Positions 1 to 5,889 of a DNA stretch of 6,539 nucleotides are shown here, piece after piece (position 1 is the stretch's first letter; every line of letters begins with the position of its first letter). The position numbers and the translations under genes are program-made. The stretch is from JBFJVZ01 sp041623895 (lineage in GTDB: Bacteria > Planctomycetota > Planctomycetia > Pirellulales > Pirellulaceae): contig JBFJVZ010000418.1 in NCBI GenBank assembly GCA_041623895.1, forward strand, positions 1-6,539, given 5' to 3'. Below the pieces are notes generated by a model, which saw only the letters and a program-made list of their open reading frames with translations, made no database searches and was not told where the DNA came from.

Positions 1-255
1 CGTGATCCCGTCGATGTCCAGGTTCTCTTTCGACGTCCACGTTTCAATAGGCGTTTGCTGCGGACTATCACAATCCTGCTCGTAGAGTTCGCGGAGCCAC
101 CAGTCGGCTAGTTCCGCGCCCGTTGGAATGCCGGACTGCTTCGAGGCGCCGGCTCCGATAACCCAACAGAACTGATGGTCCTTCATCATCTTGTCGACCT
201 GTCGGACGTGGTTCAACAAAGCGTCCACGGTCCAACGTTCGGCTTTTCGATTCAT
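1..255 (-). CDS. SIR2-like domain protein, N-terminal fragment (runs off the left edge)
   Basis: This reading frame starts at an ATG (255-253) and stays open to the left edge, giving 85 residues. Residues about 28-45 read FCWVIGAGASKQSGIPTG. This is the first beta strand plus GAGAS loop of the Sir2 Rossmann fold, followed by the SGIPT segment, a hallmark of SIR2-like (SIR2_2-type) NAD-binding domains. The following WWLRELYEQD helix and the later TWTSKENLDIDGI stretch fit bacterial SIR2-like proteins rather than classical deacetylase sirtuins. In characterised bacterial relatives (ThsA, DSR1/DSR2, SIR2-HerA, SIR2-associated short Argonautes) this domain destroys NAD during phage infection. Whether this protein does so is inference, because the catalytic Asn/His region and any C-terminal sensor domain are outside the window. 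An in-frame stop lies about 55 bases upstream of the ATG. A G-rich stretch at 264-270 (minus strand) may serve as a weak ribosome site. It is divergent from the next gene. Confidence 0.85.
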   Translation of the reverse strand, partial: MNRKAERWTVDALLNHVRQVDKMMKDHQFCWVIGAGASKQSGIPTGAELADWWLRELYEQDCDSPQQTPIETWTSKENLDIDGIT

Positions 256-436
256 CAGCAGCGGCCCCCGTCTGTCAAGAAATGATAAGCATTGATGATA
301 CCGTTTTGATCAGAACAAATCCATATTCCGTGATGCAGGCGAAAATGATTGCCCAAAACACGCGGCTTAACTCTTGATGTACCCTCAGTCAAAGGTCATA
401 AAGGGAAGGATCATTTTGTTAGAAAGGAGCACACCC
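256..436. promoter_or_regulatory. divergent intergenic region carrying promoters for both flanking genes
   Basis: These 181 bases separate two outward-reading genes, so at least one promoter in each direction is expected here. The best plus-strand candidate I can see is TTGATG (374-379) and CATAAA (397-402) with a 17-base spacer. Each box matches the sigma-70 consensus at 4 of 6 positions, and the pair would give a leader of about 28 bases before the ATG at 437. That is weak, and planctomycete promoters are poorly defined. No clear operator-like inverted repeat, riboswitch or terminator was seen. Confidence 0.25.
424..429 (+). promoter_or_regulatory. Shine-Dalgarno site that decides the start of the di-heme oxidoreductase gene
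   Basis: AAGGAG lies 7 bases upstream of the ATG at 437, an optimal distance. The frame is open further upstream (TTG at 374, ATG at 377), but those starts would place about 20 mostly polar residues in front of the signal peptide. The ATG at 437 puts the hydrophobic signal segment at the very N-terminus. Confidence 0.7.
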
Positions 437-2092
437 ATGCGCTGTTCGATATCTATCGCAAACATGACGCTGATTTTCTTCGTGCTGTCGTTCGCTGCCT
501 CTGTAAACGCGCAAGACGACAAGGATCGCAGCGGTTTTTCCGGAAAGCAATTGTTCGAGCACAAATGGAAAGCGGTCGAACAGCAACCGTTGGCGGAGCT
601 TGATGAGGATATTCAGAGTGAGGCGGCATTGCTTGGCGCGGAGAATGCGCGATTGAGACAAGTACTGGGTCTTCAGCAGCCGCAGGGAAACAAAGTATTT
701 AAGCTCACCAAGCAAGATGGGTCGCAAGTCGAAAATGATGGGCTCGGTCCACTGCACAACGGAACATCTTGTGCTGAATGTCACGTGGGCGGGGGAGCGT
801 CCGGCGTCAATCGTAACGTCACCTTGATCACCATCGATCCTCGCTCGGCAGGCGTCATGGCACCCAATGATTTCGGATCCGAATTACTGGAGATCTTTCC
901 AGGTGTGCTGAGCCCGAGAGGCATTCTGTCTTTCAAAACTGTTGTCCATGATCGCTCGACTCGTCCCGGTTACAAAGAGATTCGTGACGGCCTGGCCCAA
1001 TTCGTGCCCGGCGGCATCCCCGACGACTGGTTTGTACCTGCACAGCGAACCAGTGCCGCGATTGCAAAACAGCCTGTCGTCGCCGGCCGGCACGTTGCAT
1101 TCGATTTTTATCTTGATCAGCGCAACGCGCCACCGCTGTTTGGGATCGGTGAATTGGAGTCGATTCACCTTGAACGATTGCGAATCATTGCCAAACGTCA
1201 GCGGGAGAAAACCGACGGACGTGTGTCGGGACGCGTTGCCGGCAAATTTGGCTGGCGAGCGCAGGTACATTCTTTAGCTGACTTTGTGTCCGCCGCTTGC
1301 GCAAGTGAATTGGGGCTCAATCATCGGAATGGATCTCAACCAGGTGATCCTGCGAATCCAGGCTATCGAAACGCACGCTCCGACATGACTGAACGCGAAG
1401 TTTCTAAATTGTCGGGCTACGTGGCCGAAATCTCCCGGCCCAGCGAAGAATTCGACGAACGTAACTCAGTGCGTCGTGGCGAAAAAATCTTCAACTCGGT
1501 CGGCTGCGTGATTTGCCACGCCGCGGACGTGCGTCCTGTTTCAGGCCTGTTCAGCGATTTGTTGTTGCACGACATGGGACCGGACTTGCAGGCGCCGTTC
1601 CCGGCGCCGGTGGGAGAGTTAGAAGGTGTCAAAGTCATTAAATCGTTGCAGTTCCCAGTGAAAGGGCCCAACAGATGGCCCGTCGGCCTGTTTTATGGAT
1701 CAAACACAGGCAGCAATCCACCGCAACCGTATCCTTTTGATCGGCCGGATCAACCACGGTTCCCTTGGGGAGACGTGTCACACGTCCAGGACGCCTCGAA
1801 GTTCGACTTGACGTGGGATGCGTTGCAGCGCGAATGGCGGACGCCGCCACTTTGGGGTGTCGCTGACACGGCGCCCTACCTGCACGACGGTCGGGCGCAA
1901 ACACTGGAAGATGCAATCCTGTGGCATGGCGGCGAAGCCAAGTGGTCACGCGACGATTACGCCAAACTGCCACGTCCCCAACAGAAACTTGTCATCAAGT
2001 TTCTGAAATCGCTTCGAGCGCCTGCCCCAGATCCCAACGGTGCCGCAGAGCCAGTCAGTGACGAAAAGCCCCGCAGCGACGAAGATTTGTGA
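437..2092 (+). CDS. secreted di-heme oxidoreductase (DHOR/DUF1111 family, 'thiol oxidoreductase'-like)
   Basis: This 551-residue protein has a Sec signal peptide (hydrophobic residues 11-22, likely cleaved after VNA at 25), so it should act in the periplasm or another extracytoplasmic space, where c-type heme is attached. There are two CxxCH heme sites: C112-AE-C115-H116 within LGPLHNGTSCAECH, and C357-VI-C360-H361 within RRGEKIFNSVGCVICH. Other segments typical of the DHOR/DUF1111 family are RNAPPLFGIGELESI (230-244), FGWRAQVHSLADF (271-283), DLLLHDMGPDL (374-384) and TPPLWGVADTAPYLHDGRA (469-487). The family is related to MauG and di-heme cytochrome c peroxidases, but its electron donor and substrate are generally unknown. 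The acidic, proline-rich tail (about 528-551) is probably disordered. No frameshift or missing heme ligand motif is seen. It is the first of three same-strand genes, 168 bp ahead of the next. Start choice rests on AAGGAG at 424-429. Family assignment is firm; the reaction is not predictable. Confidence 0.9.
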   Translation: MRCSISIANMTLIFFVLSFAASVNAQDDKDRSGFSGKQLFEHKWKAVEQQPLAELDEDIQSEAALLGAENARLRQVLGLQQPQGNKVFKLTKQDGSQVENDGLGPLHNGTSCAECHVGGGASGVNRNVTLITIDPRSAGVMAPNDFGSELLEIFPGVLSPRGILSFKTVVHDRSTRPGYKEIRDGLAQFVPGGIPDDWFVPAQRTSAAIAKQPVVAGRHVAFDFYLDQRNAPPLFGIGELESIHLERLRIIAKRQREKTDGRVSGRVAGKFGWRAQVHSLADFVSAACASELGLNHRNGSQPGDPANPGYRNARSDMTEREVSKLSGYVAEISRPSEEFDERNSVRRGEKIFNSVGCVICHAADVRPVSGLFSDLLLHDMGPDLQAPFPAPVGELEGVKVIKSLQFPVKGPNRWPVGLFYGSNTGSNPPQPYPFDRPDQPRFPWGDVSHVQDASKFDLTWDALQREWRTPPLWGVADTAPYLHDGRAQTLEDAILWHGGEAKWSRDDYAKLPRPQQKLVIKFLKSLRAPAPDPNGAAEPVSDEKPRSDEDL

Positions 2093-2162
2093 CGAACAGG
2101 GAGTGTCTTGCTGACGCTGGTAAGACGGACGTTCTAATCCGCTACAGATCTCCTTCCCCACG

Positions 2163-2191
2163 ATGGACCTTGCTCGTCCATGATCGATCAT
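2163..2191. repeat. overlapping inverted repeat and 12-bp palindrome between two plus-strand genes
   Basis: ATGGAC (2163-2168) and GTCCAT (2176-2181) form a perfect 6-bp inverted repeat with a 7-base loop. The last two bases of that repeat begin a second, perfect 12-bp palindrome, ATGATCGATCAT (2180-2191). No T-run follows, so this is not a typical intrinsic terminator. It could be a protein-binding site, a processing hairpin in a transcript linking the two genes, or a worn copy of a REP-like palindrome. The rest of the 2093-2260 spacer holds no gene I can support. Confidence 0.4.
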
Positions 2192-2260
2192 AATGTCGCC
2201 GGACAAGATCCAATCAACCGTGTACTTCTTCTGAAACGCCTGCCTTGATGAGGCCTCCGT

Positions 2261-3157
2261 ATGATCGCTAAATCCGTTTACTTGATTCTCTGTATTGCCT
2301 GCGTTGCCTTGATCGTTGGAGATCGGACGTCCGGTTTAGCGCAGGCTCCTGGTTCACTGCTAAACCATCAGGACGTGCAGTACGATGACGATCACCCGTC
2401 CCAGCGACTGGACGTTTATCTGGCAAAATCGGATCAGCCCACGCCGGCCATGATCTTTATCCACGGTGGCGGTTGGCGTGCCGGTTCAAAGAAGCATGTT
2501 CCGGGTTGGCTGAAGTCGTTTGTTGCCGATGGAAAGCTTTCGGTTGTATCGGTGGAGTACCGATTCACCGATGTGGAAACGCATCCGGCGCAAGTGAAAG
2601 ATTGTCTGCGGGCGATCCAGTTTGTTCGCCATCACGCCAAACAGTGGAACATTGATCCAAAGCGTTTGGGAGTCACGGGCGGTTCGGCGGGTGGCCATCT
2701 ATCTGCCTACGTGGCGCTTTGTGATGACGCCGCCAAACCGGATTCAGAGGATCCGGTTGAGCGTCATTCCTCGCGGGTGTCTTGCGCGGTCAGCTTTGCT
2801 GGTCCAACTGATTGGATGTTGCTAAGCAGTATCGAGCACCGACACCCGGCTTATCGTCAGTTGATCGGCTACGAACCCGGCACACCAGCGGCCGATTTAG
2901 CCGCCGACTTGATCAAAGACGTCTCACCGATTTCGTTTGTAAGCAAAGACGACCCGCCGCTGATGCAAGTTCACGGCGACCAGGACGTCATCGTTCCGCT
3001 TCAGCACGCCTCGAAATTGCATAAAGAACTGCAAGCGGTCGGTGTCCAGTCGGAATTGGTCGTCATCCCGGGAGGCAATCACGGCGTCGCCGGTGCCGGT
3101 GCCGCGGTCACGGGACGGGCCACCACGTTTGTGCAACAACATCTGCTCAGTCCATGA
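2261..3157 (+). CDS. secreted alpha/beta-hydrolase, BD-FAE/esterase-lipase type
   Basis: This 298-residue serine hydrolase has an N-terminal signal peptide (hydrophobic residues 5-20, probable cleavage after LAQA at 29). Core motifs are in the expected order. FIHGGGW (66-72) forms the oxyanion hole. VTGGSAGG (138-145) is the nucleophile elbow with Ser142. HGDQDVIVP (238-246) carries the acid, most likely Asp242. GGNHG (271-275) carries the catalytic His274. The HGGGW plus GGSAGG pattern matches the bodies-of-work called hormone-sensitive-lipase-like or BD-FAE (bifunctional feruloyl/acetyl-xylan esterase-like) hydrolases, which remove acyl groups from plant or algal polysaccharides or small esters. 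The exact substrate cannot be read from sequence. Length is normal and the triad is intact. A TGAGG at 2249-2253 lies 7 bases before the ATG. It ends 44-62 bp before the next gene, so the two are probably co-transcribed. Confidence 0.9.
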   Translation: MIAKSVYLILCIACVALIVGDRTSGLAQAPGSLLNHQDVQYDDDHPSQRLDVYLAKSDQPTPAMIFIHGGGWRAGSKKHVPGWLKSFVADGKLSVVSVEYRFTDVETHPAQVKDCLRAIQFVRHHAKQWNIDPKRLGVTGGSAGGHLSAYVALCDDAAKPDSEDPVERHSSRVSCAVSFAGPTDWMLLSSIEHRHPAYRQLIGYEPGTPAADLAADLIKDVSPISFVSKDDPPLMQVHGDQDVIVPLQHASKLHKELQAVGVQSELVVIPGGNHGVAGAGAAVTGRATTFVQQHLLSP

Positions 3158-3164
3158 CCGGCAC

Positions 3165-3194
3165 GAATGCTGCAACCACAGAATTCTGGCATTC
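3165..3194. repeat. short hairpin with an inner 10-bp palindrome in the gap between hydrolase and propeller genes
   Basis: GAATGC (3165-3170) pairs with GCATTC (3189-3194). The loop contains the perfect palindrome CAGAATTCTG (3179-3188). No T-run follows, so it is unlikely to stop transcription. It may be a chance structure or modulate expression within a shared transcript. Confidence 0.25.
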
Positions 3195-3219
3195 TTGAGA
3201 TATGAATTTGAGGTACTGG

Positions 3220-4599
3220 ATGTTCAAACGCTGGTTGATTGGACGGTCTTGGGTCGCTTGTTGCCTGTTGAGTTGTCCGAACCTCTGGCTTCAGAATGCA
3301 TCGGCCCAATCGCCGTGCCGGATTCAAATCATCGACGAAAGCAACGGCTGGCCGGTTCCGTTGGTTCAGTTAAGGACAACGCACAATGTTCAGTTCATTT
3401 CGGACAACGCGGGGTTGATCGCCTTTGATCTGCCAGAGTTATTAGGCAGGCAGACCTGGTTTCATGTCGAAGGCCACGGTTACTCGGTGGACAAGGATGG
3501 CTTTGGGTACGCGGGCGTGCGTTTGACACCCCGGCCGGGAGAATCTCTGGCGATCAAAGTTCGTCGCGAACTGGCAGCAAAGCGATTGGGACGGGTAACA
3601 GGCGGGGGACTGTTTGCGGAAAGCCAGAAGCTTGGCGATCAGCGCGACTGGATCGAGCAAGGGATTCTGGGCTGCGATAGTGTGCAAAACGCGATTCACG
3701 ATGGCAGATTGTTTTGGGGCTGGGGCGACACAGTGTTAGCGAATTATCCGCTTGGCCGCTTCCATATGATCGGAGCGACGACTTCCTTGCAGCCGATCAA
3801 GTCATGGGAGCCGCCAATTCGATTGCGATACGATTACTTTACGGACACGACCGGTACACCGCGGAATGTGGCCAAGATGCCGGGCGATGGACCAACTTGG
3901 TTGAACGGTTATGTCAGTTTGCCGAGTCAGGATGGTGGACAAAAATTGGTGGCCACGTATTCCAAGATTCGCCCGCCATTGACGGAGTACGAAAAAGGGC
4001 TGTGTGTTTGGAATCAACAAACGGAGCGATTTGACAAGCTGAAAGTGCTGTGGACGAGGAGCGAGGAGAATCTGACCGCGCCGCCAGCACCGCACGGCCA
4101 TCCCGTGTTTTGGGAGGACGACCAAGATCAGCGATGGATATTGTTTGGAGATCCGTTCCCGACGCTGCGTTGTCCAGCGAACTTTGAAGCATGGCAAGAC
4201 CCAGAGCAATGGGAACCGTTAACAGCGCAGCCGTTAGTTCCGGTCAAAGATTCATCAATGCAAGTCAAACCTCATCGCGGCGCGATCGCCTGGAATAGTT
4301 TTCGTAAGAAGTGGGTCACTGTGTTTACTCAGCTTCACGGGGACTCATCAGCGCTTGGCGAAATCTGGTATGCGGAAGCCGACGCTCCCTCCGGACCTTG
4401 GCAACAGGCAATCAAGGTTGTCACTCATGACAAATACACGTTTTACAATCCACAGCTTCACCCTGAGTTCGTTCCCGAGGGATCACCGATTCTGTTGTTC
4501 GAAGCAACTTACACGAACACATTTTCCAGAACTTCCCAGGCGACTCCTCGCCACAACTACAATCAGGTTCTGTACCGTCTGGACTTGGACGAACTGTGA
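3220..4599 (+). CDS. secreted beta-propeller protein with N-terminal carboxypeptidase-regulatory-like domain, function unknown
   Basis: The protein is 459 residues from the ATG at 3220, chosen because GAGG (3210-3213) lies 6 bases before it. An ATG at 3202 in the same frame would add MNLRYW but has only a poorly spaced GAG. Residues 1-29 form a signal peptide (basic MFKRWLIGR, hydrophobic core, cleavage after ASA). Residues about 33-114 (RIQIIDESNGWPVPLVQLRT, then SDNAGLIAFDLPEL and VEGHGY) resemble a carboxypeptidase-regulatory/CNA-B-like beta-sandwich. From about 124 on come repeated beta-rich, Trp/Gly-rich segments: GRLFWGWGDT, HGHPVFWEDDQDQRWILFGD, HRGAIAWNSFRKKWVTVFTQ, GEIWYAEADAPSGPW and YNPQLHPE. 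These are typical of five-bladed propellers of the DUF4185 or GH43-like fold. I associate this architecture with uncharacterised secreted proteins of Planctomycetes and Verrucomicrobia. A carbohydrate-related role is plausible but unproven, and no catalytic carboxylates can be assigned with confidence. It follows a secreted esterase-type gene closely. Confidence 0.8.
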   Translation: MFKRWLIGRSWVACCLLSCPNLWLQNASAQSPCRIQIIDESNGWPVPLVQLRTTHNVQFISDNAGLIAFDLPELLGRQTWFHVEGHGYSVDKDGFGYAGVRLTPRPGESLAIKVRRELAAKRLGRVTGGGLFAESQKLGDQRDWIEQGILGCDSVQNAIHDGRLFWGWGDTVLANYPLGRFHMIGATTSLQPIKSWEPPIRLRYDYFTDTTGTPRNVAKMPGDGPTWLNGYVSLPSQDGGQKLVATYSKIRPPLTEYEKGLCVWNQQTERFDKLKVLWTRSEENLTAPPAPHGHPVFWEDDQDQRWILFGDPFPTLRCPANFEAWQDPEQWEPLTAQPLVPVKDSSMQVKPHRGAIAWNSFRKKWVTVFTQLHGDSSALGEIWYAEADAPSGPWQQAIKVVTHDKYTFYNPQLHPEFVPEGSPILLFEATYTNTFSRTSQATPRHNYNQVLYRLDLDEL

Positions 4600-4606
4600 C
4601 ATATCG

Positions 4607-4617
4607 TCCCACATCAA
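4607..4617 (+). repeat. direct repeat, left copy (TCCCACATCAA)
   Basis: TCCCACATCAA occurs exactly here and again at 4858-4868. The two copies bracket 240 bases (4618-4857). Repeat identity stops abruptly on both sides. It could be a target-site duplication from insertion of a small non-autonomous element, or a chance or deletion-prone repeat. Confidence 0.5.
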
Positions 4618-4706
4618 CGGCGTATCGGAAGTGCAAAGCCCCGGCTGAGCCACGCGGCACAATTAACCGTATTTCTTTGATCCGGTAGCCACCTTACGGT
4701 ACGCCG
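4618..4706. repeat. imperfect fold-back (14-bp stem, 13 pairs) starting right after the left direct repeat
   Basis: CGGCGTATCGGAAG (4618-4631) can pair with CTTACGGTACGCCG (4693-4706). Of the 14 positions, 12 are Watson-Crick, one is G-U and one is a G-A mismatch. Within the 61-base loop, GGCT (4642-4645) with AGCC (4687-4690) and ACCG (4666-4669) with CGGT (4683-4686) could form nested short stems. The left arm begins at the first base after the 11-bp direct repeat. This may be part of a small inserted element or a structured RNA; no known RNA family is recognised. Confidence 0.35.
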
Positions 4707-4799
4707 AGATCGACGGGGATGTCTTCCGCCGACGATAGCTATTGGCTTTCGGTACGGCCGGATCCCAGGCGACTGGCTTAGTGCATTCTCAAATATCTC

Positions 4800-4851
4800 G
4801 TAGGCCAGGACTTGTCCTGGCAATATGGCGCCAGGACAAGTCCTGGCCTAC
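4800..4851. repeat. REP-pair / BIME-like element: two GTAG-headed palindromes in inverted orientation
   Basis: The first unit, 4800-4821 on the plus strand, is GTAG followed by GCCAGGAC, TT, GTCCTGGC, an 8-bp perfect inverted repeat. The second unit, 4830-4851, is the exact reverse complement of the first (22 of 22). The two are separated by AATATGGC (4822-4829). The whole can fold either as two small hairpins or as one 22-bp cruciform. A 5' GTAG (or GGAG) tetranucleotide ahead of a palindrome is the described signature of REP elements mobilised or maintained by RAYT (REP-associated tyrosine transposase, Y1/IS200-like) enzymes. Inverted REP pairs are called BIMEs. Location between convergent gene ends is typical. 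No RAYT gene is in the window, so mobilisation would be in trans. It may also act as a bidirectional transcription or mRNA-decay barrier. Confidence 0.75.
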
Positions 4852-4903
4852 CGATGATCCCACATCAATGATGAAATTGCTCTAGGCACACGGAGCAAGC
4901 CTG

Positions 4904-5839
4904 CTACTTTGGCTGATTCATGGTGTCGATGAACCGCAGTTGTTGATACAGCATTTCGACTTTCGGCATGGCTGCGTTGCGCTGGCAGGCTGCACGCAAG
5001 GGGTTGCCGAAGATGGCTTCGACCTCCATCGGCCGCTGGTTCAAGTAATCCAGCCGCATGCTGCTGTCGTAGGGCACCATCTTGCGTGTCGTTTGCATCG
5101 TCTTTTCGATCATTTCGGAAGGCACATTCGCACCGCAGGCGTGTGCGGCCGCATAGACTTCGCGAATGATTGCGTCAGCCAGGGCTTCCGATTCAGGATG
5201 CTCGACAATCTCTTTGGTCGTCGCATTCAGGACGACGGAAAGACCGTTAAAGGGAATGTTCCACATCAGCTTTCGCCAACGCACCATCTTCAGGTCATCC
5301 GATGCTTGGGCGTCGATCCCGGCGGCGACCAGGTCGTCGCAAATTGCTTGAGCGCGGTCGGAGATACCCGTCTGGCCCTCTTGATACTCGCCAAACACAA
5401 TGCGGCCAAAATCAAGATGACGAATGTGGCCGGGTCCGATTTTATTGCTACACAAAAAGCAACAGCCGCCCAAGACGCGTTCGATTCCCACGACCGCCGC
5501 CGAATCAGCTTCGACATTCAATCCGTTTTGCAAGACCAACACCGTGCCACCATTGCGTGTCGGTGACGGCAACAGACTGGGCAACAGCTGATTATGGGTC
5601 GTCTTGATTGCAACAATCGTCACATCGCAGGCTGGCAGGGATTCTACCGAGCGGTGACAATTCACGTGCTGCAGATGAAAGTCGCCCCATACGCTTTCGA
5701 CAAGAAGTCCGTTTGTTTGCACATGATCAAAGTCACTGCGAAGCAGGAAATGCACCTCAAAACCGGACTTGGCGAGCATGCCGCCGTACAATCCGCCGAG
5801 AGCCCCGCTGCCGATGATCGCATATCGTCTGGTTGACAT
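4904..5839 (-). CDS. 2-dehydropantoate 2-reductase family protein (PanE/ApbA, COG1893)
   Basis: This 311-residue cytoplasmic oxidoreductase belongs to the ketopantoate reductase family, which reduces 2-dehydropantoate to pantoate with NADPH in pantothenate and coenzyme A synthesis. The N-terminal Rossmann motif is RYAIIGSGALGGLYGG (5-20), with Gly10-x-Gly12-x-x-Gly15. VLQNGLN (102-108) carries the family QNG motif. WRKLMWNIPFNGL (188-200) carries the probable catalytic Lys190 and conserved Asn194/Asn198. SSMRLDYLNQRPMEVEAIFG (259-278) is the C-terminal substrate signature with Glu272 or Glu274. Length is usual. ATG at 5839 was chosen because the Rossmann strand starts three residues later. 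An ATG at 5848 and a TTG at 5872 are in frame and none has a clear Shine-Dalgarno site. The family contains many paralogues with other substrates, so pantoate synthesis is likely but not certain. The upstream gene on the same strand ends 50 bp away. Confidence 0.88.
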   Translation of the reverse strand: MSTRRYAIIGSGALGGLYGGMLAKSGFEVHFLLRSDFDHVQTNGLLVESVWGDFHLQHVNCHRSVESLPACDVTIVAIKTTHNQLLPSLLPSPTRNGGTVLVLQNGLNVEADSAAVVGIERVLGGCCFLCSNKIGPGHIRHLDFGRIVFGEYQEGQTGISDRAQAICDDLVAAGIDAQASDDLKMVRWRKLMWNIPFNGLSVVLNATTKEIVEHPESEALADAIIREVYAAAHACGANVPSEMIEKTMQTTRKMVPYDSSMRLDYLNQRPMEVEAIFGNPLRAACQRNAAMPKVEMLYQQLRFIDTMNQPK

Positions 5840-5889
5840 ACGAACCATTATGTCGAGTGCGACAACTGGCAAGAAGTAGTCGCGTCCAG

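Larger units (their letters stand above)
4600..4903. other. convergent intergenic region, non-coding, rich in inverted and direct repeats
   Basis: These 304 bases separate the ends of a plus-strand and a minus-strand gene. I see no supportable gene. A minus-strand open frame of 69 codons (4823-4614) begins inside the palindromic repeat and has no family resemblance, so I treat it as chance. The region contains an 11-bp direct repeat at both sides (4607-4617 and 4858-4868), a 14-bp fold-back (4618-4706), an 8-bp palindrome ATAGCTAT (4735-4742), and a REP/BIME-like palindrome pair (4800-4851). No canonical intrinsic terminator with a T-run is visible, although the strong hairpin could impede transcription from both sides. 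Confidence 0.6.

Noticed and set aside
374..436. N-terminal extension of the di-heme gene from TTG 374 or ATG 377
   Set aside because: It would bury the signal peptide behind about 20 residues and ignores the well-placed AAGGAG upstream of 437.
349..603. An 84-codon plus-strand open frame overlapping the start of the di-heme gene
   Set aside because: It is out of frame with the di-heme gene. That gene has AAGGAG and a signal peptide at 437, and the translation of this frame is basic and featureless.
884..1270. A 128-codon minus-strand open frame
   Set aside because: It is antisense to the middle of the di-heme oxidoreductase, where family motifs on the plus strand are unambiguous.
4614..4823. 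A 69-codon minus-strand open frame in the convergent spacer
   Set aside because: It begins within the palindromic repeat, lacks a ribosome site and shows no recognisable domain; likely chance in repeat DNA.
4800..4851. Intrinsic transcription terminator
   Set aside because: The hairpin is strong, but neither side carries a T-run, and the GTAG-headed double palindrome is better explained as a REP pair. Some transcription blocking remains possible.
4800..4851. CRISPR array
   Set aside because: There are only two units, in inverted orientation with an 8-base gap, not regularly spaced direct repeats with unique spacers.
4940..5566. A 208-codon plus-strand open frame
   Set aside because: It lies entirely antisense to the PanE-type gene, whose motifs are clear. 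The translation is Cys/His-rich and resembles no family, as expected for a shadow frame.
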